A stretch of 64,000 nucleotides of DNA from Thamnaconus septentrionalis (taxonomy: Eukaryota; Chordata; Actinopteri; Tetraodontiformes; Monacanthidae), in NCBI GenBank assembly GCA_009823395.1, contig CM020505.1, positions 24,671,083-24,735,082 on the forward strand, in the 5' to 3' direction. This document shows, piece by piece, positions 39,009-51,110 of the stretch. The notes below the pieces were generated by a model that worked only from the letters and a program-made list of their open reading frames with translations, did not search any database and had not been told where the DNA came from. Made by a program: the position numbers and the translations under genes. Within the stretch, counting starts at the first letter, position 1, and every line of letters begins with the position of its first letter.

Positions 39009-41930
39009 CAAACACACAGCTGCTCATCGTTTTGTCCCTCTGCAACTAAAAAGGTTCCATCTCCATCCCGCCAGTCTGAGAGCACCACTGGGCTGGAGGC
39101 TGGAGAGAGGGGGGTGGGGATGGAGGGATGGAGGGATGGGGGAGGAGGAGAAAAATGAAGGTGTGTGCTGGGGGAAAAAAAGAAAAAAGTAATTGGCTGA
39201 AAAGTGAAATGACTTTCTGGGGCCTCACGTTAAAAAGAAATATTCCCCAATTATGAGCACAGACACACACACACACACTCTCTGTCTTTCTTGGCAGAAG
39301 TTTTATTTCCAGGTCGTCCAATGAAATCATTGCTCTGAGTGTGATGTTGAAGTCACTCCCTCAATGTTTCTCTGTTGTTGTTGTTGTTGTTGTTGTCTTG
39401 GCATGACGGTCGTGTGTGCATGTGTGCACACGGCCACGCACGTGCTCAAATGACTCATGAGCTTCACGCTGGTGTGACAGCTGCTCAGCGACTCTCAGCT
39501 CGGCAGTGACATCCTCAGATTCACCCACCACCACTGAGTTGGACATGCAGAGGAGATTCATCAAGAAGTTGAGGCTTTCTTAACTTTATTGATCAATCTC
39601 CATGTGACAGTCATTTTAAGAAGTTTTTTTTTTTTAGCTGAGTTTTCAGTCACATGGTTTGAACCAAAGCATCATGTTGGTCTTCACCTTTAATTCCAAC
39701 TGGTCCTTCCAGTTCCAGGTCTCTGTGACACTTCAGGTTCAGTTTCATGAGCTCATGCATGATCTTCTCCTTTCCACTGCGTTCAAATACAGTGTGGATG
39801 AATTGGTCCAGGGTTTGTGGAGCAGAAAGAGACTCAGGCAGGAGGTTGGAAAATCTTTCTCACCGCCGCCAGCAGCGACCGGCCGCCTCCCATCAGGGAG
39901 CGCCGGTCTGGGGATTGAGCCTCTGTCTGCACCTCGTGTGTGTGTGGAGGCCTCGTTGGAGGGTGGAGGGTATGGGGGTCAGGTCTGTGTGAAGGCACGC
40001 ATGCATGACAGATATTACATGATGACGTGTTTTTCCCTCCCTGACTTGCATGTTGACAATGTTTGATTCCAGAGCAGCACAGAGCTTGTGCTTCCTGTTG
40101 TCCTTCCTGTTGTTGCCCTCACCGGCTCCACGGTTGCACAGCTCCACGGCTCCACAGGCAGGTTCAGATGGAGCCGTCAGACAGCAGTGAATGTAAAGTG
40201 GTGGCGGAGGGAGGAGAGCGGAGAAGCGTAGGAGGATCAGACTCAGCAGAAGAAGGCAGACACACAACATGTCGAGGTGGTTTGTGGATAGAAACGCATG
40301 AGATGCAGCCGTGGCGTTTTTGCTGCAATCATTCACTCATTCATTGGTTGCTCCTGGGTTTGTTTTCTCTTCCTGTCTTTAATTTCTCCCTTCAAGTGTC
40401 CTCAAGAACGAACCAGAGATTCCAAGAAGAAAAAACTTTTTTTTCTTCCTTTTTTGTGCCGTTCTGATTACATTTAACCCAGAAATCTACAAAAAAAGAA
40501 TCACTTTTAATATGACAAGGGACCGTTAACGTCAGAGTGAGTCGTCCTGAGACAAATATGGTAAATTAGACTCATTTTTTAGATCCCTATTTTTATGACC
40601 AGAATCCAGTGGGGGGAGGCTCATAAAAAAATTCTCTACAAATCTGTAAATAGGACATTTAGCCCTCTGTTTACAGCCGCTTACATCAGCTGGCAAAGGA
40701 CAAGACGATGGCCAGGTTGGAGCTTTTAGTGGAGAACACAGTGGAAACTGCAGGCAAACAGTTTCCAGCTGAGTCTCATTAGAATGACTTTAAATTATTT
40801 CCTATTTTGCCTTTTCTGAATCTTCTGGACTCAGTGAACGTCCAGCTGAATGGAGTTCCTCTGAAAAATCCTCTGGGTTACATTAATTGAACAATATAAA
40901 ACAATAACACACATTTTTTAAAACTTGGCATCGTGACTCCCAGGTTTTGGACCTTTTTGTTTACAAAGGGACCAATTGAAACGCCTGTTGGCATTTGAAA
41001 TGAGTGACTTCATTGAAGGATCTCCGACAAGCGAGACGACTGCTGCACCAGTTTGTACTGGGAAAATGCCGCCCCTTCTAGTTTGCACTTGCCTTTGCAT
41101 TCATTATCCCTCTGCTGCCAACCCCCCAGTTCACACACACACACACGCACACGCACGCACACACACACACACAACAGACTATCAAGCCGTGGACGTGTCT
41201 TTATGAGCGGTTTGTGCCGTCCCACTTTCAGTGTTTCCTTGTGATCATGAATACACGTGTGTAGATGGTCTGCAGCCAGAAGACACTGGGAGGAGCCCAG
41301 TGGGAGTGGGGAAAAATGTGTTTTACTTTCCACGAGGTTACTTTTCATTTGAGCCATTTAAATGTGAGCGTACTGTCACTCGCAACAAAAGAACTTTGGG
41401 ATCAGTGGGGGGTTCGTGATTATACCTGTGTGTGTGTGTGTGTGTGTTTATGTGTGTGTGTGTGTGTGTGTGCGTTGAGAGATGGGAGAACACAATAACA
41501 ACTACACTTATCTGTCCCACTGTGCTGTCCCCATCAGGTGTAATGAGTGTACAGCAGTGACCTCAGTCTCTCTGGTTCACAGGCTGATTGAACAGAGTCC
41601 CAGTGGTCTGAGCTGAGCCCGTTCATCTCCATCACACTCACACACACACACACACACCAGGCCACGCCTCCTCACCATTTTGCCACCTGCTGATTTGCTC
41701 CATCTCTCATATTTTCCTCATCCAGCAGCCATCTGTCTCCGTTCATATTTTAATATTTCTTCTCCTCGGGTTTTTTGCAGTCATGAAGTTTTTTTTAGGG
41801 ATATTTTTCCTTCTGATCGACAGCAGTGACGTTCTTTAATTTTGCTTCCCAGTTCATGCGTTCAAGACGTTCAAGATCCAAATCTCCCTTTTGGCCTTCA
41901 ATTTGTTCAGAAGTATTGAGTTGAGGGTTG
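38280..41930. other. intronic sequence, no gene supported
   Basis: CA and CT runs lie at 38888-39007, a GTT run at about 39374-39396, CA/CG-CA runs at about 41136-41173 and GT runs at 41427-41473. A plus frame near 40153 reads VQMEPSDSSECK, reminiscent of the CELF linker, but it is on the strand opposite celf4 and lacks splice sites. Confidence 0.5.
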
Positions 41931-41931
41931 A

Positions 41932-42806
41932 AACGATGATGATGATGGTGATGATGATGATGATGGTGATGATAATGAAGATGATGATGAAGTTGATGAT
42001 TAAGATGGTGATGATGATGGTGCTGATGATGGTGCTGATGATCATGATGGTGCTGAAGATGGTGATGATGATGAAGAAGATGATGATGATGATGGTGCTG
42101 ATCATGATGATGATGGTGATGGTGCTGCTGCTGATGATGGTGATAATGATGAAGATGATGATGGTGCTGATGATGAAGATGATGGTGCTGATGATGATGA
42201 TGGTGATGAAGATGGTGATGATGGTGATGATGATGATGATGATGATGGTGATGAAGATGGTGATGATGATGATGATGGTGCTGATGATGGTGATGATGGT
42301 GCTGATGATGATGTGGTGATGAAGATGATGATGATGAAGCTGGTGCTGATGATGATGAAGATGGTGCTGATGGTGATGAAGATGGTGATGAAGATGATGA
42401 TGGTGATGATGATGATGGTGCTGATGATGATGATGATGATGAAGAAGATAATGATGATGATGGTGCTGATCATGATGATGGTGATGGTGCTGCTGCTGAT
42501 GATGGTGATAATGATGAAGATGATGATGATGGTGCTGATGATGAAGAGGTTGGTGCTGATGATGATGATGGTGATGAAGATGGTGATGATGATGATGATG
42601 GTGATAAAGATGGTGATGGTGATGATGGTAATGATGGTGCTGATGATGATGGTGGTGATGAAGCTGGTGCTGATGATGATGAAGATGGTGCTGATGGTGA
42701 TGAAGATGGTGATGAAGATGATGATGATGAAGATGGTGATGATGATGATGGTGCTGAAGATGGTGATGGTGACGAAGATGATGATGGTGATGATGATGAA
42801 ACACGA
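41932..42806. repeat. GAT/GGT/GCT trinucleotide array with higher-order structure
   Basis: About 875 bp of ATG/GAT units varied by GGT, GCT, GAA and GAT blocks. Larger blocks recur: GGTGCTGATCATGATGATG near 42092 and 42462, and GATGAAGCTGGTGCTGATG near 42333 and 42657, so segments of about 325-370 bp have duplicated. The long Met-, His- or Ser-rich open frames on both strands are consequences of the repeat. Confidence 0.95.
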
Positions 42807-43619
42807 TTCATAATAAATCTTTCTATTGTGGCATCGTGCGTTGCTGCTGCTGTGTCTCAGCTCCTTCTGATGGGTTAATGCATCCTGATGGAAGTTCCAG
42901 AGGCATGATGGGAAGTGACACTACTGCTACATGCTCTCTGGGCTGCATGATGCCACTGCCGGACAGAGGAAGGGAATCTGCATTTCCAGCAGGTATTGAA
43001 AGTTTGATGGGAACAAGGCAACAGAGCAGCGAGCGAGCTGCACACAATGACCCACAATAGACCAACAAATAAATACTAATAAATGGACAAATTGCATATT
43101 GAGGCTGAACATAAGCTTCTCCTCTTTGAAACACCAGTAGCTGCTGCTCTTTGAGGCAGGCGGCCCTTCGTCTGCCTCAAATTTTACTGCAGGAAGTCGA
43201 GATTCAGCGACACACAAACACGATGATCTTTCATGAAGATGAAGACCTGGAACAACAAAATGTTGTGCGTTTATGAGACAATGTGCATCTGCAGTCGCCG
43301 TGTCGTCTTTTTTGTTTTGCTGTGAAGGTTATATAATAATTTTAAGATGACGCCAGGGTTTTGTTGAATAAATACAGCCGCGCTGGGAGACACAAATGGA
43401 CAAACACATTTCCATACGCACATGTCGGAGGAGCTAAATTAACACCAGCAGGAGGCAGAGCAGAGCAGCAGTGCAGGGCAGCGGAGGAGGAGGAGGAGGA
43501 TAATCACCTCCTAGAGAGCCGTCAGCTAACATTGCTAGCAACGCTAACATCATGGCAAAATAAATAAACAAGTAAAAAAACTCCAAGGAGGAAGGTGAGA
43601 TGTTTCCATCCAGAGGAGG

Positions 43620-43672
<53 letters not shown>

Positions 43673-44788
43673 CAGGGTGCTGGTCTGGGCTCTTATCTCC
43701 GCCTGCAGCTCTGCTCACATTCCTTCTCTCTGCGTGGGGTTTATCTGCCATCGCTGTCAATCACACAGATCAGGGAACCTGCAGCAGCTCAGCCAGGCTG
43801 ACCCCCCCACCCCCTCCACTCCCCCCTCTGCCCCCAAACACCCCCCCTCCACACACACACACCAGATGCACCTATGACACCCTGCACCAGAGCTCACGAA
43901 CACAACAGGCAGTTGTGAGAAACACGAGTTGCAGCGTCAGTGGTGCAAAGTCAACCTGGACCCACAGCTTCTCATGTTGGAGACTCTCAGTGACGTCAGG
44001 ACCACCAGAGTCCACGAGGTCTCACCTGTTCTGACTGAGGTCAGCAGTGACTGTAAAATACAACAACTATCATTCATTCAAGTTACAAACATTGCAAATG
44101 ATGAGAAAATGTAGTCAGCACACGGCTCTGTGTGATTTGAACAATTTCCATTCGTCACGTCCATAAATCCACCATCGAAAGCCTTCAGTTAATCACAGAC
44201 AAAATATCACCAAACAACAAATTTTGACATTAACAGTTTTGTGGGTATTTTTAAGTCCACCAGTAAAATTCATTGTGGGATTATTTTTAAAGCTCTGCCT
44301 GTGTAACTGCAGCATGACTGTGGTTAAAAAAAAATATGAAGTTTGTTCTCGTTAAAAAGTGTTGTGTCAGTAGTAGAAAGCATTGAAGTGTTTCACAGGG
44401 TTGTCATTGTGTTAATGATGTGTTGAGTTGAAGAAACCATCAATTATCATCATGACGTGTCAACATGACAATGCTTCACCCAGATGCGTGAACTGGTGTG
44501 TTTTGGTATGGATTCTATATGGATGGAGGAGCGTTCACATCTTCACATATTTGCTGGATTGTCTTCAACAAATGCTTTTAAATTCTCTGAGATCAAAACG
44601 TCCAAGCAGAATCACTTCAGTTCAACACAAAGTGAGTCCCTGTCAAACACACATCACCTGTGAGGGTGTCTGTGTGTGTGTGTGTGTGAATGTGTGTGCG
44701 TGCGTGTGTGGCAATGTGGCTTCCTAAGGCTGACCTCCAGGAGGGATGTTTGGCCTGGGGCGTAGGTCACAGGTCAGAGGTCACTTAC
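42807..44788. other. intronic sequence flanking celf4 exon 2, no gene seen
   Basis: A GT run lies at 43620-43671, a C-rich stretch at about 43801-43850 and a GT run at 44670-44710. No CELF4 linker exon recognised. Confidence 0.55.
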
Positions 44789-44871
44789 CCCTGGTAGAGT
44801 CTTCTGTTCGTGCAGGGCACTCTGGGCTTTCAGGGCCGACTCTCTGGCACAGTACGTTAGAAAGGCACATC
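44789..44871 (-). CDS. celf4: celf4 coding exon 2, second half of RRM1 (RNP1)
   Basis: This 83-nt exon reads (G)[18 protein letters not shown], then LHEQKTLPG. Joined to exon 1 it completes the RNP1 motif KGCAFLTY across the splice junction and continues RRM1. The acceptor is CCCCTGCAG|GATGTG (AG at 44872-44873) and the donor is CCAGGG|GTAAGT (GT at 44787-44788). Both are strong, and the phase (1 in, 0 out) matches exon 1. The exon is too short to stand out as an open frame and was found by reading the minus strand for the expected continuation of RRM1. The next exon, encoding the RRM1-RRM2 linker, was searched for by eye in 1-44788 and not found, so the gene probably continues beyond the window start. 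Confidence 0.93.
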
Positions 44872-46011
44872 CTGCAGGGGGCAACAGAGAGACGCTGCTG
44901 TCAGCCTGCTGACTGGAGAACATTCACTGGACTGTGTTTCTAACACACTGTGGTACAGTCTTTGTAAGCCAGCCCCTTGTGACACCTGCAAGGGCTCAGA
45001 CAGTAAACACCAGTCAGTAACAGACAGTTTACAACAGTTAGTAACAGACTGGTAACACCAGTTAGTAACAGATTGTGATTGGCCACAGCAGGTATGCCCA
45101 AAGTCCGGCCCGCCAACTGATTTTAAGTGGCCCGCGTCTTGTCTCTGAAAACACGACGCGATCTCTTCAATCTCCACGGCTGGACTCCCTGACGCCATCT
45201 CAGCAGGACCCGAACCATCGCAATCTCCAACCGCCACCGCTGCGCACCCCCCGCCCTCCCCGTCATCGGATCTCCACGGTGCATCAGAGCATCTGTGTTA
45301 GCATGAAGCTAACACCATGTCCATCATGACACATCAACCACTCAGAGATTTAGACAATCAACCTGTCGTCATCATGGTCTGGATATTAATCATCAGTGAC
45401 CTTTGACCTTTCTTTATCTTGGGTTGTTGTTGCTGTTGTCGTTGTATCGTTTTTCTGCAACTGTTTTTATTGTTTGTATTCATGATTCTTCTCCCCTATT
45501 GATGGGACTAGTTTTACATGGTGAGCTCTGGTAACTTGTAGTTATCACGGTGGACGTGTGTCATCTTGATCACGTGCCAATGCACCATGTCTGTAATTTG
45601 TAAAGTAAGAAATCACCGCAAAATGATCTACCTTATTTCTCCAAACACAGATGTCATGTGATAATATTGGTCCCCTGCAAATCTGAATCTCAGTGATCGC
45701 AGCATATGTTTTGTTTTTGTTGCGCGCCTTTTCTACTTCTTTCCCAGTTGAAAAACGGAGGTTGCGGGGGGAATTATCAGTGGGAATTATCACTGCTATC
45801 GCTACTGGAAACCCATTCGAACAAAGACCAAACTCTGTTCAATCAAAGAGTGAATATATTGAAGATAATGAGATGGATGACTTGCATAGCAGCATGCGCT
45901 CAGAAACATTTTCTATCTTTCAAATGGTCCGTTTTCCCCACACTGCACCCTGTTCTCAAGGCACCTTGCATCTTTGACATTTCCGGGTCTTAATGTTAAA
46001 TATGTTAATAT

Positions 46012-46213
46012 TGTAGTGACCTACAAAGGTGGGAAGGGGAGAGACATTCACCTGGTTGATGGGGTACTTAAGTGGGCATGATGGGGGCGGGGTTAGAGGT
46101 TTGATGTTCTGGGTTCCACGTAGCGCGGTGTTTTTGAATGTGTTGGAAGTGCGGAGAATAAACGCTTCAACCTTCTGCCTTCGCTTCTGGGTCTCACTCT
46201 CCGCACCTCCACA
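46012..46213 (+). mobile_element. short solo LTR (202 bp) in celf4 intron 1
   Basis: The element begins TGTAGTGACC, ends ACCTCCACA and is flanked by ATAT on both sides (46008-46011 and 46214-46217). Inside, in order, are a TATA-like GTACTTAAGTGG (about 46063-46074), a GC-rich segment and a poly(A) signal AATAAA (46157-46162) followed by a pyrimidine-rich tail. This is the U3-R-U5 order of an LTR on the plus strand. The size suits fish Ty3/gypsy LTRs. The flanking A/T-rich repeat makes the 4-bp duplication less decisive than for the other LTRs here. Confidence 0.65.
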
Positions 46214-46522
46214 ATATAATAATAGAGTAAAACACAGACATGGGGTGAGGGGCTTACAAATAACCAGAGGTCATACTAATTCTGCTTTAGTTTTATTAAT
46301 CACGTGATTTTCGTTTCTCTTCGCCTGTTTATCATCATTTTGCATTTGAAAAAAGTAAAGCAAGCAGTCAAGTTCTATCCAACACAAAGTTTCCTCAGGA
46401 ATATAATGAGCAACATCTTCACCGTCCTCCCTACAGTGTGACTTCACGCCTCCTGACACTTCATCAGCACAACCAGACCACAATTGATGACTAACTTCAA
46501 ATCAGAGCTGTTAACACAAACA

Positions 46523-46523
<1 letters not shown>

Positions 46524-46553
<30 letters not shown>
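46524..46553. repeat. ATT microsatellite
   Basis: About ten ATT units. Confidence 0.9.
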
Positions 46554-46560
<7 letters not shown>

Positions 46561-49055
46561 GTGGCATCAACCTGGAGCTGCACTGAGGTCAGTGCAACAC
46601 AACTGTCAGTGCCAGGGTGAGTCCAGCAATAAAGAAAGTGAGCAGAATTAAAGAGAGTGAGAGTTCTCTCTCACTTATTCTCTGCAAACAGACCAGAAGT
46701 TTCAGTGTATTGGCTCCCTGTGTGCAGCCGTGAGTGAGTGAGTGAGTGGGAAAACTATTCTTGCATGAACTGCAGTGAGTAAAAAATAATAGTAAAGAAT
46801 AAAATCGGCCCTCGCTGTTTTATTTTCTAATCTGATTTTTTGATAAGAGAGACAAGAAAATCATTTGAATAACCTACAAGTGAATTATAACTGAAATAAT
46901 AGTTGGGTGATTTTTTTTTTTTTCTTTCAAAATTGATTTTCCATTTAAAGAGTGAGAAAATTGTGTGATGGTTTCTCTCTTGAGGGTCTGGTGACTTGAC
47001 AACTGGAATCAGCAGAAACAACAGTGAGAAATGAGCCGTTCTCTTGATTTGCCATTTAGAAATAAACATAGATAGGCAGGCAGGCAGACAGACAGACAGA
47101 CAGACAGCATTTTCTGAGGGCCACAATTTCTTCAATTTTTATTCAAGGCAATTACAAAAAAACTCACAAAGACGTGAGAGGCGAAGTGAATGTTTGCCAG
47201 ACACCTTCTGGGTGTTTAGGTAAAGAACCCCCACACCCCCCTTCCCACACACACACACACACACACACAGAGGAAATTGTGTTTTTGTTTTCAAAGTTAT
47301 GTGACGCATGTAATACACCTGGAAATGGAAGAATTGGAAAACTAATTTGTACGAGATTCTACTTCATTAGTGCAGAATTGAGGAATGATGCGCGAGTTGC
47401 TCTCCTGCCGTCTCACGCAGTGTTTATTAGATGGGCCAAGAAGGAAAATTACATTCAGGAGAAAACTGTTTAAAAGCACATCAATCTGGCTCAGACGCCA
47501 CTTCCTGTTTCCTACCTGATAACAGCACCGTTAGCTGTGTAACACGTGTTTTTTTGCGTGAGTGCTGACTGTGTTAGACAACCCACCTCCCCCGCCCTCC
47601 CATAAGAGGTCGACTGGAGACTTTAAACTGCAGCTGCAGCTTCACTTCCTGCTCTGGTCTGTGACTCCAGCAGCAATTTGTCTCCTGCTGAAACCTTCAG
47701 AGAGTCCCAACAATGTAGCACTGCAGACACGCACACCAATTGAAATGACTGACACTAAACTCAGTACAACCCAAAGCACCAGAATGCCCAGCAGCAGCAG
47801 CAGCAGCAGCTGAGGACGACTGAGGTTTGATGGTGATTCTCTCTGTGGTCTCGTTAACCGCAGGTGATCATCATCTGCTATTAATAACCTAATGATTATT
47901 GTCAATGACACTGTAAATGGAGCTCATTGTTGCCAGACTGTCCATCACCTCTGACTCAAACCTCAATATGTTCTGATTTTCTTTTAAAAACAAGGGTCAC
48001 TGCCTGAGTTCAGGCCCATTATTTTAATAAAACAACGATTAATTTATTTTAATAAAGATGTAGAAACACCTGGAAAACAATAGATTTGATTCTTTAAATA
48101 GATGTTGTGACCAATGAATGTTGTGACCATAGGATGTCGTGACCAATGGGGCTCTCACACTGACGACCAATTGACCACAGTTGCCATAATTCACTGCAAC
48201 ATCACAGTGAGGTTGTTGCTAATTCTGATTCAATGTGAAAAGTGTGAGGTCTGTCAATACACAGATTCTAAATAGAACTACAAGGACTTGAAAAACACCC
48301 CGCTCCATGTGACTGTAGCTGCTCCGCCTCCTCTGCTGTATTCCAGACGGCTCCAGTGAGTGACAGCAGAGACGATCAGCTGAATTGATCATCAATCATT
48401 GATAGACCAGACGATCCAGCAGCCCATCTATTAACTAACGACTCTAACCCCATGTTCTCTCTCTGGCGCCACCTGGCTGCCGTCAACAAGTGCAGGGAGA
48501 CACAGGAACAAGAGCAGGAATAATGATAAAGAAGGGGAAAAAAACTCATCTGTATAATGCACCGGTGAAATCTTATTAAATAATAAAAGATACATCTATA
48601 GTGCAACAGCCGTTTTCAACAAAGTGACTTTGAATGGATGAAGAGGAATGAGAGGAGGAGGAGGAGGGCTGTTGTGTGTGTAGGGGGGTCTGGTTGGTCT
48701 GCCTTGGAGAGGAGGAGGAGGATCATCATCATCATCATCATCCTTCCTGTGGCTAAGGACAGTCAGGAAAGATGAGGACGTCAACAGCACAAACTGATTG
48801 AAAAATATTTTAATCGATGACGAGGAGGAGGAGAAGAAAGAGGAAGATGAGGAGGAGGAAAAAGAGGGAGAGCTCCGCTATCATGCGAGTCATTCAGCAG
48901 CAGCAGCTCTGAACTGCAGACTGTGTAATAATAATACTCATAAAAACACCGTCTGGCTTTGACAAGCTGTGTGTGTGTGTTGGGGGGCCTGATGGGCGGT
49001 GAGTCATTTAAAGCTGGTTTAAAACTATTTCCCTCCACATCAACACCAGCATCAA

Positions 49056-49072
49056 GCTGCTGCTGCTGCTGC

Positions 49073-49117
<45 letters not shown>
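49056..49117. repeat. compound CTG / TAA microsatellite
   Basis: Six CTG units run directly into about fourteen TAA units. Confidence 0.95.
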
Positions 49118-49118
<1 letters not shown>

Positions 49119-49185
49119 TAAAAGCGGCCCCATCAGCCTCCAAACATTAATAAAACTATTATTAGTTGCGATTGATCCCGATTAC

Positions 49186-49189
<4 letters not shown>

Positions 49190-49238
<49 letters not shown>
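49190..49238. repeat. GT microsatellite
   Basis: About 24 GT units. Confidence 0.95.
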
Positions 49239-49240
<2 letters not shown>

Positions 49241-49447
49241 CCCGCCATTTATTGACGTCCGGAGGAGAAAAAAATCGGGCGAAGTAAATGTCCGCGTGAG
49301 GTCACATGGCCGCGCGAGCATCAGCTGTAATCTCGGTGGTCATTCTGGTCTCGCGGGAAAGAATTGGTGGGATTTTATTGAGTTTTTTGTTATTGTTGTT
49401 TTTTCAAAATAAAATCAGAGATGATTCCAGACAGATCCTCGCGCCAC

Positions 49448-49449
49448 AT

Positions 49450-49509
<60 letters not shown>
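49448..49509. repeat. CA microsatellite
   Basis: About 30 CA units at the edge of the CpG-rich region. A further CA run lies at 49797-49826, about 110 bp from the celf4 exon 1 donor. Confidence 0.95.
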
Positions 49510-49511
<2 letters not shown>

Positions 49512-49792
49512 ACTCTTCTTGCAGCGCGTGCGAACCGATGTAAACACACACACGGGCGTTTTCATCTGGAACTTCACGTGGGTGCGTTCACGTTGTGAAT
49601 GGCCAACAAACCGCGCGCTCGCCGTCAACTCGTCCACGTGTTCTGCCCTCGCGCTCAAAATAACAAAACAAGCGGTGTGAAGTGCGTGGGCACGCGTGTG
49701 TGAAGGAAAAACAACGTGTCTGTGTTTGTGCACGCGCGTGCGTCACTGTCTCCATCTAAACGAACGATGACAGTGAAGTGGGACAGCGCGCC

Positions 49793-49827
<35 letters not shown>

Positions 49828-49935
49828 AGAACCTTTCTGTTTTATTCTAATCGAAATGACTATAACGAGACCAGCGAGTCATTCAGACAGGCAGACAGTC
49901 AGAACCGAGCCGAACCGGGCCGAGCCGAGCCGAAC

Positions 49936-50239
49936 CTTTATGCATGCCGGTGAATCGGTCCTTGAGCACCGTCAGCTCGTAGATGTGTCCGAACTCCTCG
50001 AAGAGCGGCTTGAGGTCCTTCTCGTCCAGGTTCCGAGGGATCTGACCCACGAACAGCTTGATGGCGTCCTGGTCCTTCATAGGGATGGTGCTGCTGCTGG
50101 AGCTGCTGCTGATGGTACCGATGGTTCCGATGCTGCCGTTCAGCCCGTTCATCCTGCCACCGCTGCTTCTGCTGCCGCTGTCCGTGGTGCTGAATCCATC
50201 CTGCGGCTGCACTGCTGCGCTGGCAGCGACTGTAGCCAT
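49936..50239 (-). CDS. celf4: celf4 coding exon 1 (CUGBP Elav-like family member 4), N-terminus and first half of RRM1
   Basis: CELF proteins bind GU/U-rich RNA and control alternative splicing, translation and stability of neuronal mRNAs. This exon encodes residues 1-101: a Ser/Gly-rich N-terminus (seven consecutive Ser at about residues 44-50), then [20 protein letters not shown], where KLFVGQ is the RNP2 motif of RRM1, then [21 protein letters not shown]. The wording [13 protein letters not shown] and [10 protein letters not shown] fits CELF4 better than CELF3, CELF5 or CELF6. I chose the ATG at 50237-50239 because it has A at -3 and G at +4 and starts KMATV, matching the usual CELF4 beginning. 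The frame stays open upstream to an ATG at 50384-50386, but that stretch is low-complexity CT repeat and probably 5' UTR. The exon ends AAAG|GTTCGG, giving a phase-1 intron that joins exon 2 in frame. The donor departs from GTAAGT but is usable. A fish duplicate (celf4 a/b) cannot be distinguished here. Confidence 0.93.
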
Positions 50240-50453
50240 CTTCCCAGTGACTGGAGCCTGACTGCTGCCTCTCTCCCTCCCTGCCGACCTCTCTCTACCA
50301 CTCTCTCTCCATCCCTCCCTACCTCTCTCTACCACTCTCTCTCCATCCCTCCCTGCCGACCTCTCTCTCTCTCTCGTGACGACCACTAGCTAATTTGCAT
50401 AATGATCGTAACTTGGGAGCTAATGAGAGAGCCGTATGGCTTGGGGGCGGGGC

Positions 50454-50460
<7 letters not shown>
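50240..50460 (-). promoter_or_regulatory. celf4: celf4 5' UTR and proximal promoter
   Basis: Immediately upstream of the celf4 start codon, the minus strand is a GA-rich tract (CT-rich on plus). It consists of imperfect repeats of CTCTCTCCATCCCTCC spaced about 37-48 bp apart, followed by a pure CT run. Further out there is an octamer-type POU site ATGCAAAT on the minus strand (50393-50400) and a GC box, GGGGGCGGGG, at 50443-50452. A second pure CT run lies at 50457-50481. The DNA from about 49550 to 50270 is rich in CpG compared with the rest of the window, as expected for a CpG-island promoter. No TATA box is evident and the transcription start cannot be placed. Confidence 0.55.
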
Positions 50461-50484
<24 letters not shown>

Positions 50485-50640
50485 AGATCAATAAAAATTG
50501 AAAGTGATATTTCACTGATTAGAATCCAACTTGGATTGGAACAGCATTTTCTTCCTTCTTTTCCTTCCTGCCAATCATGAGAAAATGTCTGACAAGATTT
50601 CGAAGAAACAAATTACATAATCAGGAATGTTTCTACATGT

Positions 50641-50645
50641 GTGTG

Positions 50646-50726
<81 letters not shown>

Positions 50727-50847
50727 TTATGTATATTTATGTATATATATGTATGTATATGTATATGTATGTATGTATATATGTATATGTATATATATAT
50801 ATGTATATATATGTATATATATATATATGTATATATGTATATATATA
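50641..50847. repeat. AT-rich tract with TATG variants
   Basis: Pure AT (about 50652-50717) passes into TATATG/TATGTA repeats to 50847. Confidence 0.95.
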
Positions 50848-51110
50848 CCCACTGCGACCCAGGTGGAGCAGTTCTGCGGTCACAGTTACACGGATAAATC
50901 TGTGGCGAGGCGTGGACAGCGAAACAAGGCGAAGCGAACAACTAGAGGCAAAGCAGCAGTGTCTCTGTCCAAAGCTATGGTCTAGCGTCCACCGCTCCCA
51001 GTTGCGTTAGCAGAACTTTGCTCAAAGAGCATCAGGACGGGCAGCGCACAGGAGGAGATCCAGCGAAGAGAGAGGACAAAACGTGCCAATCAGTGTGAAT
51101 GAGCTGCGAT

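Larger units (their letters stand above)
44872..49935 (-). other. celf4: celf4 intron 1 (5064 bp)
   Basis: The interval is bounded by the exon 1 donor (GTTCGG) and the exon 2 acceptor (CCCCTGCAG). Near the 3' end of the intron there is an imperfect 13-14 bp minisatellite built on AGTTAGTAACAGA (about 45000-45075). At 45093-45125 lies a stretch rich in GGCCCGC that resembles an old dispersed-repeat end. A 202-bp solo LTR sits at 46012-46213. There are ATT, CTG/TAA, GT and CA microsatellites towards exon 1. No other coding exon is supported. Confidence 0.85.

Noticed and set aside
40153..40200. VQMEPSDSSECK resembling the CELF RRM1-RRM2 linker
   Set aside because: It is on the plus strand while celf4 is on minus, has no suitable splice sites and matches only weakly.
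41854..42804. 316-aa His-rich open frame on the minus strand (and Met-rich frames on plus)
   Set aside because: A trinucleotide array lacks stops in several frames by composition alone.
50240..50386. N-terminal extension of celf4 from ATG 50384-50386
   Set aside because: The extra 49 residues are Arg/Glu/Gly low-complexity from CT repeats, and the downstream ATG has the better context and the expected CELF4 start.
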